Shown one piece after another: positions 15,237 to 23,753 of a stretch of 64,000 nt of DNA (the first letter of the stretch is position 1; each line of letters begins with the position of its first letter). The DNA is from Streptomyces ochraceiscleroticus (lineage in GTDB: Bacteria > Actinomycetota > Actinomycetes > Streptomycetales > Streptomycetaceae): NCBI RefSeq assembly GCF_000720485.1, contig NZ_JOAX01000013.1, positions 62,001-126,000 of the forward strand, in the 5' to 3' direction. The notes below the pieces were generated by a model. It was not told where the DNA came from and ran no database searches. It saw only the letters and a list, made by a program, of their open reading frames with translations. The translations under genes and the position numbers were made by a program.

Positions 15237-15656
15237 TCAGCGCTGTGCTGTGATGCTCTCGGTCCAGTCGGCCATCTGGTCATCGGTGAGGTGACCGGCC
15301 AGATCAGCCTCGCTGATCATGCCGACCAGTCTCTTGTTCTCGATCACCGGCAGCCGGCGGATCTGGTGTCCCCGCATCTCCTCCAGCACTTCGCTGATGT
15401 CGGCACCCGCGTCGATCCAGCGGGGCGTGCCCTTCGCCATCTCGTGCGCCGTGACCTGGGACGGGTCGTGCCCCATGGCCACGCAGCCGACCACGATGTC
15501 GCGATCGGTGAGAATGCCGCACAACCGCTCGTTCGCGTCGCTGATCGGCAGGGCTCCCACATCGAGCTCCCGCATCAGCTGCGCCGCGCGGTCCAGGGTC
15601 GCGTCCTCGGGGATCCACTGGGCGCCGGGGTGCATGATGTCTCCGGCAGTGGTCAT
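15237..15656 (-). CDS. CBS-domain pair protein
   Basis: This 139-residue protein consists of two CBS repeats: TAGDIMHPGAQWIPEDATLDRAAQLMRELDVGALPISDANERLCGILTDRDIV, then MAKGTPRWIDAGADISEVLEEMRGHQIRRLPVIENKRLVGMISEADL. Such stand-alone pairs (for example mycobacterial Hrp1) bind adenine nucleotides or sense energy and oxygen state. The ATG at 15656 follows GGGAGGTACGGTTC. A longer frame to 15782 is Arg-rich without a start signal. It acts in the cytosol; its partner is unknown. Confidence 0.85.
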   Translation of the reverse strand: MTTAGDIMHPGAQWIPEDATLDRAAQLMRELDVGALPISDANERLCGILTDRDIVVGCVAMGHDPSQVTAHEMAKGTPRWIDAGADISEVLEEMRGHQIRRLPVIENKRLVGMISEADLAGHLTDDQMADWTESITAQR

Positions 15657-15770
15657 GAACCGTACCTCCCATGCCGGACGGCCGGCGCGACGCCGGGCGC
15701 GCCGCAGGTCCCGGCCCTCCCATTGTGGTCGCCGGTGCGCGCCCTCGCATGTGGGGGAGCGGGGACGTCC

Positions 15771-15807
15771 GTGGGGCACCACCGTCGCCGTGACGGTGGT
15801 GCCCCAC
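15771..15807. terminator. Strong hairpin after the rodlin gene
   Basis: Perfect 16-base arms (GTGGGGCACCACCGTC and its complement) with a GCCGT loop begin 18 bases past the stop of the minus-strand rodlin gene. Confidence 0.6.
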
Positions 15808-15824
15808 GGGGGTACCGGTACGGC

Positions 15825-16229
15825 TCAGCCGTTGCCGCTCCCGTTCTCGGAGAGCACCGGGAGGTCGTCGATGAGGTGCGACAGCGGCTCGTCGCCCTTG
15901 TTCTGAGTGGAGTTCTTGGTGCACTGCTGGTTCTGCGGGTTCGACAGGACGTTGACGTCCTGAACGGTGATCGGGATGAGGCCGATCAGCGAACCGACGT
16001 TGACCTTGGCCGGCAGGCCGACGCACAGGTCGTTGAGCGAGTTCTGGACCAGGCCGGCCTGCGGGCTCTGGTTGCCGTGCGTGGCCGAGTTCCCGTACGA
16101 CGTCGAGGCACCGTTGCCGCTGAAGTTGTGGGCACCGCCGTCGTTACCGACGGCAACGGCAGTGCCTGCACTGGCGGCGAGGCCGGCGGAGGCGAGGGTG
16201 AGGGCGGCCAGGGTGGCACGGATGCGCAT
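15825..16229 (-). CDS. Rodlin-family secreted surface protein (RdlA/RdlB-like)
   Basis: This 134-residue protein has a Sec signal peptide (MRIRATLAALTLASAGLAASA, cleavage after AVA) and a mature part rich in Gly, Asn and Ser. The pattern of the C-terminal half (ITVQDVNVLSNPQNQQC, then NSTQNKGDEPLSHLIDDLPVLS) is that of the Streptomyces rodlins, which organise chaplin fibrils into the rodlet layer on aerial hyphae and spores. The start follows AAGGAGAGAC. Rodlins usually come as an rdlA/rdlB pair beside chaplin genes; here it is alone, with a CBS gene on one side. Assignment rests on remembered family sequences. Confidence 0.78.
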   Translation of the reverse strand: MRIRATLAALTLASAGLAASAGTAVAVGNDGGAHNFSGNGASTSYGNSATHGNQSPQAGLVQNSLNDLCVGLPAKVNVGSLIGLIPITVQDVNVLSNPQNQQCTKNSTQNKGDEPLSHLIDDLPVLSENGSGNG

Positions 16230-16743
16230 GTCTCTCCTTGGGACAACGGCAATGAAGGGAGGTATGGCCCAGTACAGCCCCACGCACGTCCTGTCCTGTC
16301 TTATTCACCCATCTATCGGCGTGTCCGTATGAATTGCGGTCGTGTGTGCCGTGTGTTGTGTGTTGGGTGCGGGCGGGCGTTGCTTGACGGTTTTCTGGCG
16401 GGGGCCCGCGGGACGGCAGACATGACGGCGGTTCGATGTGGGCATTGGTGACAACGAGTCTCACAGTGCCGGTGTCGTCCGGCGCCGGAGACCGGACCGG
16501 CGGGCCCGCGTGCGCCTGTGCTACCCGGACCCCGTATCGCGGTGGACGGCGCGGCCCGCCGGTCGTCAGGTACTGTGGGCGACCGCAGCGATCGCTGACG
16601 ACCGAGGAGGTGAGACCCATTACCGCTGTACCAGGCCGGGTTCTCCCTGCTCGTATCCGCGCGGTCCCCGCGACGCCACCGGCGTAGCGGACCGCAGCGA
16701 GGGAGCGTGCCCGGCATTCGCCAGGCACATCCGAAAGGCTCCC
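16230..16743. other. Intergenic region with a candidate leader peptide
   Basis: These 514 bases separate the divergent rodlin and PrmC-like genes. The left 300 bases hold no recognisable gene. The right part has the perfect palindrome CAGCGATCGCTG (16586-16597), a very strong GGAGG Shine-Dalgarno at 16606-16610 and a short Arg/Pro-rich frame ending at 16687, described separately. Confidence 0.5.
16619..16687 (+). CDS. Possible leader peptide with an AUU start upstream of the PrmC-like gene
   Basis: A near-ideal Shine-Dalgarno (GAGGAGG, ending at 16610) is spaced 8 bases from an ATT codon. That codon opens a 22-codon frame reading TAVPGRVLPARIRAVPATPPA after the start. The only canonical start in the frame is GTG 16610, which lies inside the Shine-Dalgarno itself. 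The peptide is rich in Pro and Arg, like ribosome-stalling leaders, and stops 56 bases before the PrmC-like ATG. It could control the downstream gene by attenuation; that function is inference. Confidence 0.4.
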   Translation: MTAVPGRVLPARIRAVPATPPA

Positions 16744-17622
16744 ATGTCCCTTCTCGCGTCCCCCCTGCTCCCTTCCCTCCGCTCCGCCGCCGTCGCCCGA
16801 CTCCGGGCCACCGGCTCGGTCTTCGCCGAGGACGAGGCGGACCTGCTCCTCGCCGCGGCCGGCACTCCGGCCGCGCTCGACGCCATGGTGGAGCGGCGCG
16901 CCGCCGGCCTGCCGCTCGAACTGGTGCTGGGCTGGGCGGAGTTCTGCGGTCTGCGGGTGGCCGTGGCTCCCGGTGTTTTCGTCCCCCGCCGCCGTACGGA
17001 GTTCCTCGCCCGGCAGGCGATCGCGCTCGCCACCGCCGCCCGGACGACAGTCCCCGAAGCCCTCCGTCCCGTCGTCGTCGATCTGTGCTGCGGCTCCGGC
17101 GCGGTCGGTGCCGCGCTCGCCGCGGCCGTGTCCGCGCCCGGTGTCGAGCTGTACGCGGCCGACATCGACCCGGCCGCGGTCCGCTGCGCCCGCCGCAACA
17201 TCCCCGGCACCGTGGGCGAGGTGAGCCAGGGCGACCTGTACGAGGCGCTCCCCGCAGCCGTGCGCGGCCGCATCGACGTCCTCGTCGCCAACGTTCCGTA
17301 CGTCCCCACGCAGCAGGTCGGCCTGCTGCCGCCGGAGGCCCGTGACCACGAGCCGCTGGTCGCGCTGGACGGCGGCGCCGACGGCCTCGACATACTGCGC
17401 CGGGTGACCGCCGCGGCTCCCCAGTGGCTGGCGCCGGGCGGCCACCTCCTGGTCGAGACGAGCGAGCGTCAGGCGGCGTCGGCCGCCGAGGTGTTCCGCC
17501 GCAGCGGCCTGACGCCGCGCGTGGTCACCTCGGAGGAGGAGTACGCGACGGTCGTCATCGGCAGCGTCGGCTCCAGCGAAAGCACGGTCCCGGCCCCGGG
17601 CCGCTCTGGCCCGCGCGGCTGA
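16744..17622 (+). CDS. Putative protein N5-glutamine methyltransferase (PrmC/HemK-like)
   Basis: This 292-residue SAM-dependent methyltransferase has an N-terminal helical domain (VFAEDEADLLLAAAG) and a Rossmann domain with VVDLCCGSGAVGAALA (SAM loop), the acidic ADIDPAAVRCARRN strand and the catalytic NVPYVPT motif. PrmC itself has NPPY; the NVPY form is usual in this actinobacterial paralogue group. PrmC methylates the GGQ glutamine of release factors, and the target of this paralogue is not known. It lies 56 bases after a candidate leader peptide, so ribosome-status control is plausible. Confidence 0.8.
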   Translation: MSLLASPLLPSLRSAAVARLRATGSVFAEDEADLLLAAAGTPAALDAMVERRAAGLPLELVLGWAEFCGLRVAVAPGVFVPRRRTEFLARQAIALATAARTTVPEALRPVVVDLCCGSGAVGAALAAAVSAPGVELYAADIDPAAVRCARRNIPGTVGEVSQGDLYEALPAAVRGRIDVLVANVPYVPTQQVGLLPPEARDHEPLVALDGGADGLDILRRVTAAAPQWLAPGGHLLVETSERQAASAAEVFRRSGLTPRVVTSEEEYATVVIGSVGSSESTVPAPGRSGPRG

Positions 17623-17702
17623 TGTGCGGTGAGGAACGGATCATGGCGGGAACCCCTTCCGGAGAGACCGGCCACCCGCACACCGGAGGGAGACGGACGG
17701 CA

Positions 17703-18779
17703 ATGACCACCCACCGTTCCGCCGACACCAGCACGTCCGACACCAGCAAGCCCGATACCAGCGATAACACGCCCGACGGCAACGCCGAGTACGGCAGAAA
17801 GACGTTCAAGCGGTCCCGGAGCCACTTCGCCGACCGGATCACCGCGGACGGCCGGGACGGCTGGCCCGTCGAGGCCGGCCGCTACCGCCTGGTGGTCAGC
17901 CGCGCCTGCCCCTGGGCCAGCCGCGCCGTGATCTCCCGGCGGCTGCTCGGCCTGGAGGACGCGCTGTCGATGGCCATCGCCGACCCGATCCAGGACGACC
18001 GGAGCTGGCGCTTCACTCTGGACCCGGACGGCCGCGACCCCGTCCTCGGCATCCGCTACCTCAGCGAGGCGTACGACGCACGCGAGACCGGCTATCCCGG
18101 CGGGGTGAGCGTGCCCGCGATCGTCGATGTACCGAGCGGCAGGCTCGTCACCAACGACTTCCAGCGGATCACCCTCGACCTCGCGACCGAATGGACCGCA
18201 CTGCACCGCCCCGGCGCGCCCGACCTCTACCCGGAGCCGCTGCGCGCCGAGATCGACGAGGTCATGGAGGGCGTCTACCGGGACCTCAACAACGGCGTGT
18301 ACCGGGCCGGGTTCGCGACCGGGCAGCGGGAGTACGAGGAGGCGTACGAGGATGTCTTCCGCCGCCTGGAGTGGCTCTCGCAGCGGCTGGCCGACCGCCG
18401 GTACCTGGTCGGGGACACCGTCACCGAGGCGGACATCCGGCTGTTCACCACGCTGGTGCGGTTCGACGCCGTCTACCACGGCCACTTCAAGTGCAACCGG
18501 TACAAGCTGGCCGAGGACCCGGTCCTCTGGGCGTACATGCGGGACCTCTATCAGACGCCCGGATTCGGCGACACGGTCGACTTCGACCACATCAAGCGGC
18601 ATTACTACCAGGTGCACACCGGCATCAACCCGACCGGCATCGTCCCCGGCGGTCCCGACCTCGCCGGCTGGCTGACCCCGCACCACCGGGAGGAGCTGGG
18701 CGGCCGCCCGTTCGGCGACGGTACGCCGCCGGGCCCGGTCCCGGCCGGCGAGGAGGTCCCGCCGGCCGGGCGTCCCTGA
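17703..18779 (+). CDS. Glutathionyl-hydroquinone reductase / ECM4-type GST-like protein
   Basis: This protein of about 358 residues has an N-terminal thioredoxin-like domain with the catalytic cysteine in SRACPWASRAV and a C-terminal GST helical domain (GVYRAGFATGQREYEEAYEDVFRRLEWLSQRLADRRYLVGDTVTEADIRLFTTLVRFD). That layout is diagnostic of Xi-class enzymes that reduce glutathionyl- or, in actinomycetes, perhaps mycothiol-derived hydroquinones. ATG 17703 was chosen after a GGAGGGAGA stretch; ATG 17643 with GAGGAACGG is an alternative. It ends five bases before a convergent GH2 gene. A link to aromatic detoxification is inference. Confidence 0.85.
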   Translation: MTTHRSADTSTSDTSKPDTSDNTPDGNAEYGRKTFKRSRSHFADRITADGRDGWPVEAGRYRLVVSRACPWASRAVISRRLLGLEDALSMAIADPIQDDRSWRFTLDPDGRDPVLGIRYLSEAYDARETGYPGGVSVPAIVDVPSGRLVTNDFQRITLDLATEWTALHRPGAPDLYPEPLRAEIDEVMEGVYRDLNNGVYRAGFATGQREYEEAYEDVFRRLEWLSQRLADRRYLVGDTVTEADIRLFTTLVRFDAVYHGHFKCNRYKLAEDPVLWAYMRDLYQTPGFGDTVDFDHIKRHYYQVHTGINPTGIVPGGPDLAGWLTPHHREELGGRPFGDGTPPGPVPAGEEVPPAGRP

Positions 18780-18784
18780 AAGCC

Positions 18785-21700
18785 TTACTCGGCAGCGGCG
18801 AGCCGGACGATGCGGAAGAACCCGTTGGCCGCATCGGGGTGACGGCTCGTCAGCTCAAGCCGGACCCGGCTGGTGCGGACGGTGTCGAACGTGACCCGGG
18901 TGGGGGAGTCCGAGGCGTCCGCCCACTCGATGCGCACGTGGTCGGCCGGTACGTACTCCCTGCCGTCCCAGTAGCTGACGGCGATCGCCTCGGGCAGTGC
19001 GTAGGTGTCGTCGTCCGTTGTCAACGACACGTCCAGGCCGGATACGTCGCGGCGGCGCGGCCAGGTGACCGACACCCAGTCCCGCGCACGAGCCCTGCTG
19101 ATGGCGGGCAGCAGGGCCGTCGCCGCCATGCGGTAGTGGTTGGACCAGCCCGTGGCCGCGTCGCCGTCGAGCATCGCGGCGGGCACGGTGTCCGGCGCGC
19201 CGGAGAAGCTCGCGTCCGCGGTGGGTCCGCCGGAGGCAGCCTCGCGCACACCGGTGGCCGCGGCCGCCGCGGGCGCGGTGGCACTCGCCGAGGCGCCCTG
19301 CCGGTGCCCGGTGACGGCGACCCGGACAGACGCCGAATGCAGCCCCTTCGCCCGCGCCGTCACCGTCACCGCCCCGGCCCCCGCCGCCGGCCGTACGATT
19401 GCCAGGGCCTTCCCGTGGAAGGCGGACCGGACGGGCGACTGATAGTTCTCGGCGCTCTCCTGCTGCCCGTTGTCGGCGCCCAGCAGGTGCCCGCCGGTCA
19501 CCTGGAAGGTCAGGGCATGGCCGGCGTCCGGTACGAGGACGCCCCGGGAGTCGGTGACCTCGGCGGTGACGAAGACGAGGCCGTCTCCCGCCACTTGCTT
19601 CCGGTCCGGGGTCAGCCGTACCGCCGTGGCCTCGCCCGCTGTCCGCAGGGTGTCGCGGGCGACCTCGCGTCCGTTCCGCCGCGCCACCGCCACGAGCTTG
19701 CCCGCCTCGAAGGGCACCTGCCAGGTGAGGTGGAGCCGCCCGGCACTGCCGTTGGGGCTGGTGTAACTGCCCGGGTACGGACCCGAGGTGACGGTCTTGT
19801 CGTCCCCCGTCGCCTCGGTCGTCTCCAGGTACTCCCGTCCGTCCGCCGTCTTCTTGCGGTCGAAGCGGCGCACGCCCAGCGACCGGCCGTTGAGGAACAG
19901 CTCCACGCTGTCGGCGTTGGAGTACGCCCAGACGGTCACGGTGTCCTTGGGGCGGTGACCGGTCCAGTCCATGGGCACCAGGTGCACCATGGGCGTCTCG
20001 CTCCACTGGCTGCGGAAGAGCGAGAACTGGTCCTTGGGGAACCCCGCGGTGTCGACGGCGCCGAAGAACGAGCTCTTCACCGGGAAGACGTCGTCGTACG
20101 GGGTCGGCTCGCCGATGTAGTCGATGCCGGTCCACACGAACTGGCCGCCGAAGAACTCCCGGTCGCGGTCCTTCTTCAGGGCGTACTCGCCGCTCATCGT
20201 CCACGACTCCAGGTTGTTGTCGTACGACGAGGAGCCGCGCTTGCCGGGCGTGTAGTTCTCGCCCGTGTTGAGCTGGTCAGGGCTCTCGTACACCCCGCGC
20301 GTCGAGGTGCTCGACGAGCTCTCGGACTCGAAGAAGAACGTGTCCGGGTACTTCTTGTGCAGTGCGTCGACCGAGGCGGCCGTGTTGTAGTTGAGCCCGA
20401 CGCCGTCGAGCATCCGGAGGATGCGGTCCTGCGGCGAACCGTCCTTCGGCACACTGCGGTACTTGTCCGAGCCGATCACCACGGGCCGGGTCGCGTCGAC
20501 CGACTTCACGGCCGCGATCAGCCGCTCGGCCATCGCCACCCCGGCTTCAGCGGTGCTGTCCGGGATCTCGTTGCCGATGGACCACATGATGACGGCGGGC
20601 GAGTTCTTGGCCGCGTGCACCATTTCCTTGATGTCGGCGTCGCTGTGCTCGTCGAAGAACCGGCCGTAGTCGTACGGGTTCTTCGGGGTGCGCCAGCAGT
20701 CGAACGCTTCGACCTGCAGCATGATGCCCAGCTCAGCGCAGAGCGTGACCAGTTGGGGAGCCGGCGGATTGTGTGACGTCCGCAGGGCGTTGACACCCAT
20801 TTCGCGCATGATCTCGAGCTGCCGCCGGGCCGCGTCGGGGTGGAAGGCGGCGCCCAGCGCACCGAGGTCGTGGTGCAGATTCACACCCTGCAGCTTCATC
20901 CGTTCGCCGTTGAGCGAGAAGCCGTGGCCGGGGTCGAAGGTGGTCCACCGCAGCCCGAAGGGGGTGCTCGTCTCGTCCACGATCCGGCCGCTGACGGTGA
21001 CACGGGTGACGACGGTGTAGAGGTACGGGCGCTTCACCGACCAGAGCCGCGGCTTGTCGATACGCAGGTCGAGCGTGGTCGTCGTGGGGTCGCCGGTCAG
21101 CGTGGCGGGCGCGGACACCGACGCGACCTGGCGGCCGTCCGCGTCCCGGACCGTCGCCGTCACCTCGGCCCGTACGGACCGCTGCTCCTCGCTCACGGCG
21201 GCCACCGCGACACGGACCGCGGCATGGCCCTTGCCGACGGTCCGCTCCAGGTCGGGCGTGGTGACCGTGATCCCGTGCCGGACGAGATGCACGGGATCGG
21301 TGACGACGAGGCGTACGTCCCGGTGGATGCCGCTGCCGGAGTACCAGCGGCTGCTCGGCACCTGGTTGCGGGCCCGCACGGACAGGGTGTTGGCCGTCCG
21401 GCCATCGGTGTGCGCCAGGTCCGTGAGATCCACGGCGAAGCCGGTGTAGCCGTACGGGTGGGTGGCGACCAGCTCCCCGTTGAAGTGCACCTGCGCGTCC
21501 ATGTACACACCGTCGAACTCGACGGATATCCGCTTCCTCGCGGTCTCCGCCGGCAGTGTGAAGGTCTTGGTGTACCAGCCGAGACCGCCGGGGAGGTAGC
21601 CCGAGCCCGCCGTGGTGCGGTCGTCCTTGACGGGGTCCAGGCCGACGCTCCAGTCGTGCGGTACGTCCACGTCGCGCCAGGCCGGATCGCCGGCCGCGGG

Positions 21701-21907
21701 CTGCGGCGCCTCCTCACCCGTGGTGTTGACCAGGGCGAACCGCCACCCGCGGCAGAGATCGATCTCCCGGCCCGTCCCCGCCGCCTTCGCCGCGGCCGCT
21801 GCCCGTCCGGCAGCCCAGGCCGTGGAACCCGCCGCCAACTGCGCACCGAGGACTCCACCGAGGGAGGCGCCGGCGCCGCCCAGAACCACGCGTCGTGAGA
21901 TGGCCAT
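18785..21907 (-). CDS. Secreted glycoside hydrolase family 2 enzyme (beta-galactosidase-like)
   Basis: This 1040-residue exported enzyme begins with a Tat-type signal (SRRVVLGGAGASLGG). Domains in order: sugar-binding jelly-roll (WRFALVNTTGEE ... HNGELVATHPYGYTGF), Ig-like domain, TIM barrel with NALRTSHNPP and the acid/base glutamate in MWSIGNEIPD, a presumed nucleophile in FFFESESSSS, a DUF4982-like region (AYSNADSVELFLNGRSLG), then Ig-like and discoidin-like C-terminal modules (SWPRRRDVSGLDVSLTTDDDTY-type). It is likely to cleave beta-galactosides or related beta-glycosides outside the cell. It stands alone apart from an amidohydrolase behind it; the AT-rich repeat at 21973-21986 may be its operator. 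Confidence 0.87.
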   Translation of the reverse strand: MAISRRVVLGGAGASLGGVLGAQLAAGSTAWAAGRAAAAAKAAGTGREIDLCRGWRFALVNTTGEEAPQPAAGDPAWRDVDVPHDWSVGLDPVKDDRTTAGSGYLPGGLGWYTKTFTLPAETARKRISVEFDGVYMDAQVHFNGELVATHPYGYTGFAVDLTDLAHTDGRTANTLSVRARNQVPSSRWYSGSGIHRDVRLVVTDPVHLVRHGITVTTPDLERTVGKGHAAVRVAVAAVSEEQRSVRAEVTATVRDADGRQVASVSAPATLTGDPTTTTLDLRIDKPRLWSVKRPYLYTVVTRVTVSGRIVDETSTPFGLRWTTFDPGHGFSLNGERMKLQGVNLHHDLGALGAAFHPDAARRQLEIMREMGVNALRTSHNPPAPQLVTLCAELGIMLQVEAFDCWRTPKNPYDYGRFFDEHSDADIKEMVHAAKNSPAVIMWSIGNEIPDSTAEAGVAMAERLIAAVKSVDATRPVVIGSDKYRSVPKDGSPQDRILRMLDGVGLNYNTAASVDALHKKYPDTFFFESESSSSTSTRGVYESPDQLNTGENYTPGKRGSSSYDNNLESWTMSGEYALKKDRDREFFGGQFVWTGIDYIGEPTPYDDVFPVKSSFFGAVDTAGFPKDQFSLFRSQWSETPMVHLVPMDWTGHRPKDTVTVWAYSNADSVELFLNGRSLGVRRFDRKKTADGREYLETTEATGDDKTVTSGPYPGSYTSPNGSAGRLHLTWQVPFEAGKLVAVARRNGREVARDTLRTAGEATAVRLTPDRKQVAGDGLVFVTAEVTDSRGVLVPDAGHALTFQVTGGHLLGADNGQQESAENYQSPVRSAFHGKALAIVRPAAGAGAVTVTARAKGLHSASVRVAVTGHRQGASASATAPAAAAATGVREAASGGPTADASFSGAPDTVPAAMLDGDAATGWSNHYRMAATALLPAISRARARDWVSVTWPRRRDVSGLDVSLTTDDDTYALPEAIAVSYWDGREYVPADHVRIEWADASDSPTRVTFDTVRTSRVRLELTSRHPDAANGFFRIVRLAAAE

Positions 21908-21972
21908 GTGTGCCTTCCGGTATTCCGTGAGGGTGACGAGGCTGCTGAACGCGCTGAGTCTGTCGAGTCCTG

Positions 21973-21986
21973 TTGATATATGTCAA
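21973..21986. promoter_or_regulatory. Inverted repeat TTGA-TATATG-TCAA upstream of the GH2 gene
   Basis: This AT-rich 4-6-4 inverted repeat lies 66 bases before the GH2 start codon and could be a repressor site or overlap a promoter. No regulator gene is adjacent, so the binder is unknown. Confidence 0.25.
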
Positions 21987-22049
21987 TGAACAAAACAAAA
22001 CTTCTCAACTAGCGGCAGGGCGCGGCCGGGAGGCGGGTCGGGATCGGGC

Positions 22050-23705
22050 TTACGCGTCGTCGGCGGCGTACACCCGAACTCCGCCGACGTACGTCTGCAG
22101 GACCCGGGTCCCCGCGATGTCACCGGCCGGGTCCTCGAAGGGGTCGCGGTCGAGGAGGGCCAGGTCGGCCAGGTTGCCGGCGCGCAGGGTGCCCGTGTCG
22201 TCGAGGTGGTTCACGTACGCGCTGCCGGCCGTGTACGCCGCGAGGGCCGTGCCGAGGTCGAGGCGCTGTTCGGGCAGGAAGGCGGGGGAGCCGGCGGCGG
22301 CGTCCGGCCGGCGGCGGTGCACCGCGGTGTGCAGCGCGGCCATCGGGTCGGGACTGCTGACCGGCCAGTCGCTGCCGGCGGCGAGCGTGGCGCCGGAGCG
22401 GAGCAGGTCACCGAAGGGGTACTGGTGGGTGGTCCGTTCGGCGCCGAGGAACGGAATGGTGAGGTCGTCCATCTGCGGCTCGTGCACGGCCCAGAGTGCC
22501 TGGATGTTGGCGGTGGCGCCGAGGCGGCGGAAGCGGGGGACGTCGTCGGGGTGGACGATCTGGAGGTGGGCGAGGTGCGGACGGTGGTCGGTCCAGCCGT
22601 TGGCCTTCCGCGCGGCCTCGACGGCGTCCAGGGACTCGCGGACGGCGCGGTCGCCGAGCGCGTGGAAGTGGACCTGGAAGCCGTGTGCGTCCAGCTCGGT
22701 GACGTAGCGCCGCAGCGCCTCGGGCTCGATGAAGGAGATGCCGCTGTTGTCGGAGGCGCAGCCGCAGGCGGTGAGGTAGGGGTGGAGGAGGGCTGCCGTG
22801 TGGTTCTCGGCGATGCCGTCCTGCATGATCTTCACGGTCGTGGCGCGCAGTCGACCGGCGGTCAACTCCTCGCGCTTGGCGAGGAGTTCAGGAAGCTGTT
22901 CCGTACCGCGGGCCCGGTCCCACCACAGTGACCCGGTGACCCGCGCCGTGAGCTGTCCGGAGCGGACGGCGGCCGCGTAGGCGGGGGAGGGGTCGGCCAT
23001 CCCGGCGTGGTTGCCGAGCAGTGCGTCCTGCCAGGCGGTGATGCCGTACGAGTGGAGGAGCGCCTGGGCGCGCAGCAGTCCTTCGGTGAGTGCGGCGAGG
23101 GTCGGCGCCGGGACGGCGGCGGCGACCAGCACCATGGCGCCTTCCTGGAGCATCCCGGTGGGGTGCCCGTCCGCCTCCCGTTCCAGGCGCCCGTCGGCGG
23201 GGTCGGGCGTACGGGCGTCGAGGCCGGCGAGTTCGAGGGCGCGGGTGTTGGCCCAGCCGCCGTGGTGATCGCGGTTGACGAGGTACACCGGACGGTCGGG
23301 CACGAGCGCGTCGAGGAACTGGCGGGTGGGCGTGCCGCCGGGGAACGCCTCCATCGACCAGCCGCCACCGGTGATCCACTCCGTGTCCGGGTGGGCGTCG
23401 GCGTAGGCGCGGATGCGGCGGCGGTACTCCTCGGCGGTGACCGCGCCGCTCAGGTCGCACTGCCCCAACTCCACGCCGCCGCCCACCGGGTGGACATGCG
23501 CGTCCTGGAAGCCGGGCACGAGCAGCCGACCGTGCAGGTCGAGGATGTCGGTACGCGGACCGATCAGCTCGTGCACCTCGTCGTGGCCGACGGCGACGAT
23601 GCGCTCACCGCGCACGGCGAGGGCGGTGGCGCGGCTGCGGGCCGGGTCCACGGTGTGGACGGGACCGCCGGTGAAGACGAGGTCGGCGGGGTGCGAGTGC
23701 GGCAT
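22050..23705 (-). CDS. YtcJ-type metal-dependent amidohydrolase
   Basis: This 551-residue amidohydrolase-superfamily protein carries the first metal motif as GFQDAHVHPVGGG, an HADVP/HFHALGDRAV histidine pair in QVHFHALGDRAVR, HLQIVHPDDVPRF and a late AAGSDWPVSSPDP aspartate. This matches the YtcJ/ExoE group, which hydrolyses N-acyl or amide compounds often of unknown identity. The ATG follows GGAG. It is directly downstream of an APC permease in the same orientation, so import followed by hydrolysis of an amide or N-acyl amino compound is the simple reading. Confidence 0.85.
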   Translation of the reverse strand: MPHSHPADLVFTGGPVHTVDPARSRATALAVRGERIVAVGHDEVHELIGPRTDILDLHGRLLVPGFQDAHVHPVGGGVELGQCDLSGAVTAEEYRRRIRAYADAHPDTEWITGGGWSMEAFPGGTPTRQFLDALVPDRPVYLVNRDHHGGWANTRALELAGLDARTPDPADGRLEREADGHPTGMLQEGAMVLVAAAVPAPTLAALTEGLLRAQALLHSYGITAWQDALLGNHAGMADPSPAYAAAVRSGQLTARVTGSLWWDRARGTEQLPELLAKREELTAGRLRATTVKIMQDGIAENHTAALLHPYLTACGCASDNSGISFIEPEALRRYVTELDAHGFQVHFHALGDRAVRESLDAVEAARKANGWTDHRPHLAHLQIVHPDDVPRFRRLGATANIQALWAVHEPQMDDLTIPFLGAERTTHQYPFGDLLRSGATLAAGSDWPVSSPDPMAALHTAVHRRRPDAAAGSPAFLPEQRLDLGTALAAYTAGSAYVNHLDDTGTLRAGNLADLALLDRDPFEDPAGDIAGTRVLQTYVGGVRVYAADDA

Positions 23706-23753
23706 GTCCGGGCTCCTGGGTCGGTGGGATGGCAGGGGGAAGAGGGAGGCGGG

